A stretch of DNA of 64,000 nt, from positions 39,408-103,407 of the forward strand of contig JAMKCH010011800.1 of the NCBI GenBank assembly GCA_023653785.1, read 5' to 3'. Below, in pieces: positions 1 through 10,849 of the stretch. Origin of the DNA: Ophioderma brevispina. Lineage: Eukaryota > Echinodermata > Ophiuroidea > Amphilepidida > Ophiodermatidae. The translations under genes were made by a program, and so were the position numbers. Under the pieces are notes generated by a model, which was not told the DNA's origin, made no database searches, and was given only the letters and a program-made list of their open reading frames with translations. How positions within the stretch are numbered: position 1 is the first letter of the stretch; each line of letters begins with the position of its first letter.

Positions 1-130
1 GTTTTGACTAGAGCTAGCTATAAGTAAGGTGCAAATGTAATTTAGATGTTTACGAATTTATTAACTTATATGACCAAAATACAACAAATATAATATTCTT
101 AAAAATAAACATGCTGAGTGTGTTTATATA

Positions 131-295
131 ATAAAAACGCCTAGGAGTAATAATCATAGCGGGATGCCCGCGCTTCGCGCGGGCCCTCGCTAGCTGAGAA
201 AACGGAAGCGATCACTAAAACCGAAGCAGTCACTGAAGAGGTGAACATTATTCCCGTAATTCTAATAAAAACGCCTAGGAGTAATAATCATAAAA
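131..295. repeat. Direct repeat pair flanking a hairpin-bearing insert
   Basis: A stretch of about 28 bases containing CGCCTAGGAGTAATAATCAT occurs at about 131-159 and again at about 267-295. The roughly 107 bases between contain a perfect GC-rich hairpin, GCCCGCGC-TTC-GCGCGGGC, at about 166-184. The layout suits a local duplication, or an insertion that duplicated its target, though the repeat is long for a target-site duplication. No coding signal is present. Confidence 0.6.
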
Positions 296-299
296 ATGA

Positions 300-1043
300 A
301 AACAATTGAAATTTTAAAAGGAAATAGAGTACAGTTCAAAACATAAAAGGAAAGTACAAACAGTGAAAATGAAGAAAAGAACTGAAGGGTAGAGGAGAGA
401 AGGAAGACAATAGATAAGTTTAGATCTATTGTATAGATAGGTTTAAGATCTATTTCCCACGCACACACATCCGCGTATTACGCACACGTTCAAACACACA
501 CACACACTTGCGCATAATCACCTTAAAATGATTCTTCAATAAATGACAGAGCGCCAACAATCACTAACAATTACTATATCTTCTATATTACATTCGAAGA
601 CATGAATATCAGATAAATGTCGGTTTCCGTTTCGTAAAGCTTTCATTGATTTGACTTCTCACTAGGATCCGGTGGTAATTTCATTATTATGACAAAGCTT
701 TGTTCTCGTTCTTGAAGCCGTTTTCATTTCATTTTAAGCCCATGATAAAAAGAAGTTCTATTCAGTTTATACATGTCGGACAAATATGATAAGACTATAA
801 TACAGAAAACGGGTAAGAGCTGTGTTACTTCTTCCTCGGTCGATGAACTAAAACAATGATGGAGATTTCATATATTCCTGGCATTACCGGGAGCTACCAA
901 CTCCGGGTCTTGGAGACAGATTTATTGTGCGAGAGACACATAAGAAGTTGTGGTATATTTTGTTCCGGATGACACATGTTCGTTAAGGGATGAGGTTCTT
1001 TATCTAACTTGACAATCGTTGTTTCAGATTACAACATATTGCT
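300..1043. other. No gene seen
   Basis: A+T-rich sequence with a short CA run near 495-505 and no convincing exon on either strand. The minus-strand open frame at 262-468 is low-complexity hydrophobic translation and was not accepted. Confidence 0.5.
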
Positions 1044-1993
1044 ATACAACGTGTCCCAATAAAAACGTAACACTGTGTGCCAGCCGCCATTATCTTTAAA
1101 CAAAAGCATATGACTATTTGTTATTTGTTTTTAAGGTAAGAAGGTACTATTAGCTAATATCCTTGAAAATGTCAGAGAGATAGGACGATATTACCCCAGC
1201 AATCAAGTAACCCGCAGGACCCATTTTACCAAAATGAACTGGTAACCACAAGAGTAACACTGAAGAACAGATACAATTGATTGAAATCAACATTTAATTC
1301 CCCAAATATCTTGCAGAAAACTACTGGATCAAATATTCAATTCAATTCATTTTTTCAATTCAATTCAATTTTATTCAGCATAACATATCGAACGTGACAG
1401 AAATGTAAAATTATAATATATAATAATACATAACGTATCAATTGTAGACTGTAAATAACTGCATATACATAATTATTATTAAACCGATAATGATAAAACA
1501 TTAATTTATTTGGTGATAAAATGCATTTCAAGACGATATTAAATAAAACTATGACTAAGTCATCGACAAATTCTAAGTGGCATACAACAAAAATTCACCA
1601 GCAGCAAACCAGGTAATACCACGAAAATCCATCTGTCACAAAGTCCTTTGTTTGGACCACACACTGGAATCCTTTTTTATTCCTAAAACTAAAGGTCTTT
1701 TGGCCATTCTTTAAAAAACAGTAAAGTGGTGGTTGGTCTTAGTTTCAAATCATATTAATTCTGCATAATATAGTGCCGTATTTGTAGTTACTAGCGCCTA
1801 AATTTGGTAAAATGGGTCCTGCGGGTGACTTGATTTCTGGAATCATATCCTAAAATATCGACTCTACCTTTATGAACTTCTCAGGGACAGTAGCTAACAG
1901 TCATATCTTACCTTACACAACGAACAAGTAGTCATATGCTTTTGTTCAAAACTTATGGCGGCTGGCACCAAGTGCTGCCTTTTTCTTAGGATT
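1044..1993. mobile_element. TA-flanked terminal-inverted-repeat element, degraded copy
   Basis: The left end (from about 1044, ACGTGTCCCAATAAAAACG) and the right end (about 1800-1993) are inverted copies over roughly 190 bases. Both carry the 'AAGTAACCCGC..GGACCCATTTTAC' block and the 'CATATGACTA' block. The same family is better preserved at 48903-50018. The interior is noncoding A+T-rich DNA. The TA flank and terminal repeat suggest a non-autonomous Tc1/mariner-type element; the superfamily is inferred because no transposase is present. Confidence 0.75.
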
Positions 1994-2158
1994 ATGGACA
2001 AGTTTATGTTTCTTGCTGGCATTGGTAATACAAAACTGATAACAAAGATCAGGAGAGAAGCTTCGCCAAAAGGTAACTTATTGCTGCTGCTCCAAACAGC
2101 AGCTTTGATTGATGATTTGATTTATCAAATAAGTATTTATATTTTTGTCTTTTTGCAG

Positions 2159-2215
2159 ATATTACTAGGTGGTTTAGTTGGGCTTGCGGCTGCAAGAAGA
2201 AAAACTGCATATACG
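2159..2215 (+). CDS. Multi-pass membrane protein (TMEM196-like), internal exon
   Basis: A 57-base exon framed by a good acceptor (T-rich tract, TTTTTGCAG) and a GTTGGT donor, both phase 0. It encodes ILLGGLVGLAAARRKTAYT, the end of a transmembrane helix followed by a short basic loop. Joined in phase to the exon at 13974 it gives helix, RRK loop, helix. That layout, with a Gly-rich helix end followed by basic residues and a second hydrophobic segment, resembles what I recall of vertebrate TMEM196 and related small tetraspan proteins. The upstream exons with the start codon were not found and should lie before the window or in unrecognised sequence. The intron that follows is about 11.8 kb. 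Function unknown; the family match is from memory. Confidence 0.55.
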
Positions 2216-2218
2216 GTT

Positions 2219-2917
2219 GGTATCAAATTTGCTTCATACACAAATGCTACGATATAATAGTTTTCAAATTGTAATTTTCTGTTTATTTCCATGAGAATTG
2301 TCGAATTTTCTTTAAACAATAATACATGAATGTCCGTTTTCAAGTCAAAAGTGTTTTTAATAGAAACGATTTCATTATTTTTGTATTTTGTATTTTTTCT
2401 AATTGTGTCGCCAAATTGACAGTTTTTATGACAACCCCCGCCACCCCCCCCCCCCCCATTGAAAATGCTCTGGGCACGACCCTGCTTCACATTGTTTGAA
2501 TTACTCTCTAATCTAAATGCGAACATATATATAGTGACTACAGGATCTCTTCATAAACCTCGGTCTAATACTAGAAGGCCAGATTGCACTAAATCGGGGT
2601 AACTAGCGAGTAAGCTACTAGTCTAGAAAGTTGAGAGGTATCTCGCGATTTTTCGTGCATCAAATTAAATCGGGGTAACTTTGCTAAACTAGTAACCAGA
2701 GGGTGTATTGATTCCATCCCACAATGCACCAGTTTGGGGAAATTTCACCTCAATAAGGTCATGTGATCCCACAAAATCCTATTCTTAATGCATAAAAACC
2801 CTGCCCACGAAGCACTAGTACTGATTAATTTCTAGCATGATCATGAAATGTCTTGAACACTTTTTATCCCTAAGTACTGACAAAACACCCTCTGGCTAGT
2901 AACATATCCGACACCCT
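2219..2917. other. Intron of the membrane-protein gene; poly-C tract
   Basis: Intronic sequence with no exon seen. It contains a C homopolymer tract near 2444-2457. Confidence 0.5.
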
Positions 2918-3076
2918 GGAGTTTCCGTAACCTAACCCATCTGACACTTTTTTCTGACACACTTATGAATTCGGAAACCTTAACGGAATAATTCTGTGCT
3001 TTATTCCGTGAAGGGCTTCCGAATTCATAAGTGTGTCATAAAAAGCGTGTCAGATGGGTCAGGTTACGGAAACTCC
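2918..3076. mobile_element. Palindromic MITE, family P1, copy 1
   Basis: An almost perfect palindrome of about 159 bases. It begins GGAGTTTCCGTAACCTAACC and ends with its complement, GGTTACGGAAACTCC. Internal arms TGACACACTTATGAATTCGG and CCGAATTCATAAGTGTGTCA flank a short centre. Related copies lie at 25451-25611 and 26233-26368, with a decayed one near 18070. It carries no coding capacity. Confidence 0.85.
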
Positions 3077-3363
3077 CCTACTTTATTCCGGATTTTTTTC
3101 TTACTCGGTAGTTAGTCATGCTGTAGAGCAAGAGTACCTGCCGAGTAAGTCGCAACATTTATGGTAAGGCCTAAGTGTTATATTGTGAGGTACAAAGATA
3201 ATGTCTTTGTGGATTAATAGGTATATTGAAGTTCAGAATTTATCACAATCAACTTCAATTTGCTGCTTTTATTATTCCCATGAACACAATATTTTATTCT
3301 TTACAAAATCATAATGATAATGATCATTTTTTTTATTAATGGTATGAAAAAAATAACCGTAAT

Positions 3364-3470
3364 TTTATGGACCCCGTGAATTTACGGGAAAATACCGGTA
3401 TGTTTTATATATTAACGGGCAATTGGCCGTTATTTTACGGGCAATTGACCGTTATTTTACGGGATTTACA
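3364..3470. repeat. ACGGG-type short tandem/inverted repeats
   Basis: Repeated units of the form 'AATT..CCGTTATTTTACGGG' and 'TTTACGGGAAAATACCGG' occur three to four times. The motif vocabulary matches the ends of the element at 13398-13698, so this is probably a fragment of a related MITE. Confidence 0.55.
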
Positions 3471-3479
3471 GCATTTAAA

Positions 3480-5057
3480 CCGAAAATTTGTAGCGCCGGT
3501 TACAAGATCCCCTCCCTCCTTTGAAATGGAAAATGTTTTGAATCTTTGATCCCAAAGAATTTGAAAATGAGATATTATGCAACATGATATGGCAGGAATT
3601 GTGAAAGTAATTTGACATACATACAATGTCTAAGGTCACTTTCAAATTTTGGGAAATTAATTGTGGCGGACTCTGGCCCAGAGTTACTTTTCCCCGGCTT
3701 TTTCTTTCAAATTTGAAACATGTATCCCAATAATAGTCACAAGTATTTCAGGACACACCCTAAGCTACATGTGTTTTGATAAGGAATATGAAAGGTAAAC
3801 CTTAATCAGGTGTTCCATTTACTGTAAACATTTGACATCAAAAATAAGTGTCTGCCACATCTGTACATGTAGCAACACTTTTGTATATGTACTGTACATG
3901 TAGAAGCATGCTGGAACATAATAATTTTCAATTACAATTATTTCAATCAACATTGGTACCCTACACCACTAAAGTATTTAAGGGATAGTAAGTAACTTTC
4001 CTAAAAATTAGATTTCTTTTTTACATAAAAACATTAAGCCTTTCATGGGCTTTGAAATTCCGAGTCAAGAAGAGGGTCTTTCTACATTGCATTTACATGT
4101 AACTGAGTTATAAGAAAAAGTGAAAAATGGAAAGTGCGAACTTAGTATATTACGGTAAATTTGTAGCCCCGGTATGTAGCGTATTCTTTTCCAGACAAAG
4201 TAATTTCGGCAAATCTAGAATAAACCTAATAATTACCTATGGCAGTCTGCTAGTAATTACAACTGAAATTATCGTGTCCATTATTGCTAATGATTATAAG
4301 CTAAAACTCGCTATAAGGATTTTATGAATTAGATTGAAGGCTTAGGGGCAAACTGGAAGGATTTCAGTCTCGGTGATATTGCCAAGAAATGAAAAAGATT
4401 TATTACTCTTTGAAAAAGGGCTAGCTTTACGCTCTCCAAATATTAAGAATAAAACAGGCAAAGGAAATCTAATCATAGTTTGCCCCAGGTTGAAATTGAT
4501 CGTTCAGCAGTCGGAAGGGACCTAAGTCGGAATATTCAACAATGTCAGCCTGAAATTGCTTTTCGTTTTTGAAGGGTAGTGACATTTGAAATACAAGACC
4601 TTAATTGTTATCATCTCTATTTGTCAAAAATGCCTAACTTTTATCTTATGTGTCCAAAATACCATCAGAGCTTTTCAAATTCACAAAAATTATTATATCG
4701 ACAGTAATGAGTAAAGAAATGCAGGGTTGTTGGATTTAAATCACGTTGAATAAAATCGGTGAGGGGAATCGCGATTAAATCAATGATTTTTTTAAAAGCA
4801 ATCATTAAATCAACTGTTAGGGTTGGTGGAATGGGTGTTGTATTTGGACAAGGATGTTGCGGCCGAGGGTGTTGTAGCTTGAAGGTGTGACCAGGTTAAA
4901 AAGCAAAAATGGCATATAGGGAAATAAATGATATGATAAAAGGTTTCCAAGAGTATGACTAGCCCACACCAACCAAAAAGGGACCGAAAGTAGCTGCGCC
5001 TCTCCAGCCCACCCCTCGATCTCTACTCGCGCGTCGCGCGAGACACTATCTCGGACA
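3480..5057. other. Intronic sequence, no exon recognised
   Basis: No splice-framed coding segment was found on either strand. Short open frames here (for example 4127-4327) have no recognisable domain. Confidence 0.45.
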
Positions 5058-5390
5058 AGAGAGCACAAAATAGGAGAGACAGAGAAGCGAATTGAGTAAG
5101 GCAGAAAACAAAGAGAGGAAGGTAGAGAAGAAGAAGGTATGAAATGAGAAAAAGGCGAGAAGAGAATAAGAGAAGAAAGACGAGAAGAGAGAACCGAAGG
5201 AGAATCTCTCCCCTCTTTTTTTCTTTTCATCTTCTCGCTCACTCTCTCTCTCTCTCACTCTCTCTCTCCACTCCTCTTCTCACTCTCTCTCTCACTCTCT
5301 CTTCTCACTCTCTCTCTCTCGAATTCTCTCTCTCTCTCACTCTCTCTCTCACTCTCTCTCTCTCATTCTCTCCTTTTATTTATTCTATTT
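5058..5390. repeat. Purine-to-pyrimidine switch with (CT)n microsatellite
   Basis: About 145 bases that are almost all purine (GAGA/GAAGAA type, 5058-5202) pass abruptly into about 185 bases of CT-rich sequence ((CT)n interrupted by CA and CTT). The two halves are approximately complementary in composition, so the tract could fold on itself. The open frames here are low-complexity artefacts. Confidence 0.8.
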
Positions 5391-5399
5391 ATCTATAGT

Positions 5400-8300
5400 G
5401 AAAGGATTCCATATGATATGTTTCTATGCATAGAATGAACGTATCTAATAGATGAACTGCCCAGGGGTTTATATTGAATTATATTAATTACTGTCCACTT
5501 CTCACTTTTTAAACGTGTATGGTCTGTGACTGACGAAATGGACGATTGAAATAATTGTTCCTCGTGCCGAGGCTAAGCTTCGGGAAAGGTCAATTCTATT
5601 ACAAAATTAGATCAAGGGCACTATGATGATCATATTCCTACGTAAGAATGAAAAAAAACGGACAAACACTGGGAGTGTAATATAATTATAGATACAAACT
5701 TCAGTGAGTTTGTAAATATAAAGTGTCAAAAAAAGTTACTTGTAGAAAAAATATAACTTACTTAAAATGGGCAATGATGTTTTACACTTTCTTTTTAAAT
5801 AGAGAACATTTGGTGATTCACTGCCTCGTCCTTAAAAGAGTAGGGATGTTACTAAAATGAAGACCAAGATTCGTGAATATTCCGTGAATTATATACACCC
5901 TTCAAAATTATTAAATACCAAGGAAACAAGGGGTGTTAATATTAAGATCGGTGAATTGCAAATCGTGGAAACTGCACGTTGGGAATCGAGACCGAATAAC
6001 TTTTAGTGACGTGATCACAATCTTTTAATCCACATCTTTGTCATTACCATAATATGATCATACTGCTATTGATATTCCCAATTGAAATAAACAAAAATTC
6101 TTGCAATATTATTTTTCAATTATGTGAACTCGTAATTAGAGAAGACCATCGAAGATATAAATTAATGATCTGATTTTTTCTTTAGTCTGGGTGAATTAAG
6201 AAGGACTAAGACAATTAAACCAACATTGATAACCGGTGTTTTATACAGCAGATTTCCATGCTCTTTAAAGTAAAAACTCATAATAGCCTAGATTCAATAA
6301 GGTGTTTCAAGCCATCCTGATTGGTAAGGCCTGGGCATATAACAAAATAAATAGATATGTTTTGAGACCAAAGGACTGCGACCAGGGGTCACAATATAGT
6401 AGTTATTTTGAACAACACAGTACGTAGTTGCAAGATTACACTGAAACAGTCTGTTATAATATTCAGCTGTAGTGATCTCTAAGACATGCCAGTAGCTCCA
6501 TGTAGAAAAAACCATCTCGACAGGCATACGTACAATATTATAAAAAATTATGAGAATCTGCTTGAACATATAAATTAGGCTTAAAAGGTTCCAAATCAAT
6601 GAGCGGCCAATACTTCATTATTGTGAGCACAAACAAAGCTCTTCATTGACGCCTGTATAACAAATTTTAGTTTAGAGTTACAAGTCACCGACGCTTAATT
6701 CGAGCATGTGTCGGTAAACAATTCGGGTGACTGACCTAAATATACCCACAAGCGAATGTTGTGTACATTTTAGTGTCATGCAAACCATGCTTGACCTCGC
6801 CCCAACACTTTTCCCCTATCTCGCATATAATTATGACAGCAATCAATAACTCCATTTCAATTCCCCAGTTCAACTTGTTCCACTGCCCGGAAATAGCCAT
6901 GCATCTTTCCATTGTCCACCTATTTTGTAGTGAAAATTCAACCTACTTGCACTTATTACACATGTGGGTTTAAGAATGATCTAAGTAATAAACACCACTA
7001 GTTAGATCCTAATAGTCACTTATATCCGCGCATAATCTATCTACCATTATTTAGCTTTTTCAAACCCTCAATTTCCTGGATTGACTCGGGCGCAACGTAC
7101 TGGTGACATAAAAAACAACACAACACTTAACACGTAAAGTCTTTATTTAATTCTGTTTTCATCTTCCGATCGCCGAGACCATACCGATTTCCCATTACCT
7201 TGCGAAATTAATTTTTATCCCACCCGATGTCTAAATGTCTCTCGCATCGTCATGACACACAATACAGAATTTCAAAATCTCCCCCAATCGTATCCGCAAT
7301 ATGACGTCACCATTAAGACATGAATAATGACACCGGCGATCTTCATTTGTAAAATGTATTAAGACGTGTGTACGTGGTGAGCCTTCGTGATTTCGATGAG
7401 GCTTCGATTGTGTAATAATAGCAGGAACAAAATTCGACACTCTTTGTGAGGACCCAACAAGGCATTCGTCTACTAGAGAACGAGACAACAAATATATCTG
7501 AATGATTTTCCGGGACTTAACAAAATGAGCACTTAAAGCTAACGCTTTTCTATTTCATTGCCCCCTGAGACAGTTCTATAATCATAGCTCCCATGTAGAA
7601 TCACTAGAGAAAATGCACACGTACCATATAATTATGTGATTTTGTGGCCAAAAAGGGATAGTGTCTTCATTTGTGAAAAGGCAGATTGTTTACATTATAA
7701 TTTGCATCATTTAAGCTTTAAAATGAGACCCAAATGTATGGTTCTTAGCCAATTTCTTTACATGATCAACACGGATGGTCATTATATTTTTAAAGCTGGC
7801 ATGTGAAAATCGACTCTTGGAATACACCTTGCAAAGAAGTGACATTTAAATTGTAGAGAAATCATTAATTAATAATCACCTAACTCAATTATATTCTACA
7901 TTTTTTTCTCAATTAATACTACTATCCAAAAATGTAAAAGTCCAATTTATACAAAAATACTCCATTATTCAGATACCATGAGTTTTAACAATCTTATAAA
8001 CTGTTCCGTGCTTTATAGAGCTCATGTAAATGCATTTTTTCATAATTAATTAAAAATACTCGAAACCTAATACATGAAATTCTAGCACTCTGCTTGCAGA
8101 TAAAAAAGACTCAAAGTCCATGCCATAAAAGCATCCTATAATGTCATAAAGTTTATTTTAAGCCGCCTTCCAGGTATCGATGAGGCCTGGCAAAAAACAC
8201 AAGTGGAACTGTTTATCCGTCAAAATAAAACAATAGGAAATATTACTTCAACTGGCATGTCGTCAAAAAAAAAAAAAAAAACAATATACAACTATAGGAC

Positions 8301-9660
8301 TGAGACCAGATGTTTAAAATACGAGTTTCGCTCCTTTAAACATACGAAGGCACGGAAAACTAACCATTACCAAGATCCGCAGAAATACAAACAGAAACGT
8401 TACTTTACGTTAAACACTACCTAACTTTTAATGCCAAATATTATTACAGCTTCTTTACAACGCACGTATGTCACTAGTTTCCCTCTGGAATCACCTTAGA
8501 AAATGCACACGTACCATGATAATGCAATTACTAAGAATTTGCTTTGTAATAAATGATGCCTTCAAAGTCTAAAAAACCCATAATCAGCCCTATAAATTCA
8601 TAAAGCTATTTTTAGCTTCGGATTCGTTGAGGCCTGTGATAATAACGAAATAAACTCGACACTGAACGCCTTTGCGAACCGAAAAATACCGCAGGTATGT
8701 TACTACAACCAACAGGCATTTATCTATGGAACAAGAACATTAGACTTACTAGCCAAATAAATCTAGCAGAATTAGCTATTTTGAGTGCCCCTGTTTTTTG
8801 GGCGTCGGTGTTGCCTCTCCGGTGCAACTGGCCATAGGCGGGAATTTCATCACGTTCTGGGGTCTCAACCGACAATCAGTGCTTGACGCATAACCCCCCG
8901 CAGTCGCGCGCGCGCAAGTGGGCTGAAGCCTGCTAAACCTATTACGGGGATCGTCTGCTCATACGGCCACGTAGGGGTATTTAGCCGGCTGACTATGTCT
9001 TCAGTTGGTAGACTTATGGACCCCTCTTTTTCAACATTCATGCGGGGACAATTGCATATTAATTATAAAGAACATATCCATATGTTTGAATCTTAAAAAG
9101 GAATTTATTATGGGCAAAACAGCCACTTTTTTGAAAAAAATAAAGATGTTGAATGACGCACGCAACGCGTGGCATTGATGGTTTATGTTTAATTTTGCTT
9201 CGGGGGAACCATTCAGTAAAAAATGACGTACGTATTCCCTACATTGGAAAAAAACAACCGATTATGGTCATCTACGATAACGTCGGTTTTTGAATCAGTA
9301 GGGAAAAGGTAAATTTTGTACTGTTAGACATACTAAACGGTGTCTTTTGGAAAATTAAGAGCACTTGGGGACAGAGGGTCATCATGTAGCATACCTTGTT
9401 TAACCACTAGTCGATTTATATATATGGGTCGCCCCCGAAGAGCAAAACTGATACTGATCCCTGACACGTGACCTGGTAACCTGACACGTGACACCAAACC
9501 ATACATCTCGGCTAGCCGTTTATACTACAATACGGCAAAGCCGGCAAGCATTCTTCCGTCTCCTTGTCACAAAAGCGTAATCGAATCAAATGTGAGCCTA
9601 TGAACTTGGAAACATTTACATCAATGATAAGCTTTCTCTATAAGCATGAAATACAATGAG
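5400..9660. other. Intronic sequence with weak internal duplications
   Basis: No exon recognised. The phrase AGAAAATGCACACGTACCAT occurs at about 7608-7627 and 8497-8516, and similar flanking text suggests two diverged copies of an unknown repeat (about 7580-8200 and 8470-8660). A G+C-richer island at about 8790-9010 contains a CGCGCGCGC run; it has no recognised product. Confidence 0.4.
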
Positions 9661-9667
9661 AAGTCAT

Positions 9668-9975
9668 ATGGTCCCAGGTGGATCAGACGGCTGAATCATG
9701 ATCTGAAGGTTGCAGGTTCGAGCCCCGGTGCGGCCATTGTGTCTCGCTTTTTTTTTTCAAGAAATGTAGTATTTTATAGCGCTTTCCACAACGTCTCAAA
9801 GCGCTTAACATTCCGCTGTCACTAGGATTATATCAACCATTTTCACAAATTGAAAATTGGGAGCAATTTAATCAGCACTGTTACATGGTGGAGTCTGGCC
9901 CAATCGCTTTGCCAGAGAGATGGGCACTCTGTATCTTGTGTGCACAGGTCCGTCCCCTTTCCTTTTTAACTGTCG
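9668..9975 (+). mobile_element. tRNA-derived SINE
   Basis: It starts with a tRNA-like head. A Pol III box B match GGTTCGAGCCC lies at about 9715-9725 with a plausible box A upstream (TGGATCAGACGG). The body contains 'GAGTCTGGCCCAATCGCTTT', 'GAGAGATGGGCACTCTGT' and 'CACAGGTCCGTCCCC', shared with the SINE at 22996-23310. It is noncoding. Confidence 0.75.
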
Positions 9976-9979
9976 AGCT

Positions 9980-10650
9980 CGCCAGTACGGTCCCTTTTTC
10001 ATTGAAAATATGTAATGAACAATGAATTGTGAATTAGATAGAAAATTAAAATTTAAAATAATTAAGTAAAAAACTAATTTTCAATCATTTTTTTTTTTTT
10101 TACAAATTAACAGCAATTAAAAATTAGGCTACATAAAACTATCAAGTAATAAAAAGAAGTAGAATTATAAATTAAAAAACACAATTACTAATATAAGCAA
10201 TTCAAAAATAAGTATCAAAGAGTTGAATGAACAAAAATCTACACAAATTCAATCAAATAAAAATACAAGTAAATGAAATACAGCAATAAAAAACAAAATA
10301 TTAAAATAAAAAATGACTAAATAGAAAAAATAAAACCATATGAATATGAAACAAAAATAAAACACATTCTAAGCCATAATAAATCTAACATAAACATTAT
10401 AAAATGGATAAAATATGAAAAATACAACAAAAAGAAATTTTCTTTGTAGTAAAGCACCCAAATTATCAACAAAACAAAAACGAAAGAAACAACGAGAAAA
10501 TACCCCACCCCCCCCCCCGCCCATACACACCATGCGGAGAAGTTTTTGAATATATATATATACATGTTAAATTATGCTGATATAGAGCTATATAGGTCCT
10601 AACTCTACCTGCCGCGGTGACGGTGTTAACAACGACGGGCAAAATTTCGT
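9980..10650. other. Very A-rich intronic stretch
   Basis: A long adenine-rich region of imperfect AAATAAAA text with a C homopolymer near 10502-10518. No gene seen. Confidence 0.5.
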
Positions 10651-10654
10651 TATT

Positions 10655-10845
10655 TTGATCGCTATGGTGCGAATTACAAAGAAAAAATTCTTATTCGCAC
10701 CACCACGGATGCGAATTACAAGACAAGTTTTCTTTATTCCCCCGTTACGATGCGAATTACAGGAAAAGGTTTCTTATTCACACCGCTACGATGCGAATTT
10801 AAGCCGGAAGACATGCTTATTTCAACACCTTCACCTGTGCGAATA
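10655..10845. repeat. Minisatellite, about 4 units of about 47 bases
   Basis: The unit core GATGCGAATTACA followed by an A/G-rich then TTCTTATTCACACC segment recurs about four times between 10662 and 10842, with diverged first and last units. The plus-strand open frame across it is a by-product of the repeat. Confidence 0.7.
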
Positions 10846-10849
10846 GACC

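Noticed and set aside
1955..2158. ATG-started open frame running into the 2159 exon as an N terminus
   Set aside because: It begins in the right arm of a transposable element and crosses a clear T-rich acceptor at 2158.
5144..5398. Open frames over the GA/CT tract
   Set aside because: Low-complexity Arg/Glu or Ser/Leu translation of a microsatellite.
10655..10846. CRISPR-like array because of regular repeats
   Set aside because: Units are adjacent and diverged with no unique spacers, and the context is an animal intron; it is a minisatellite.
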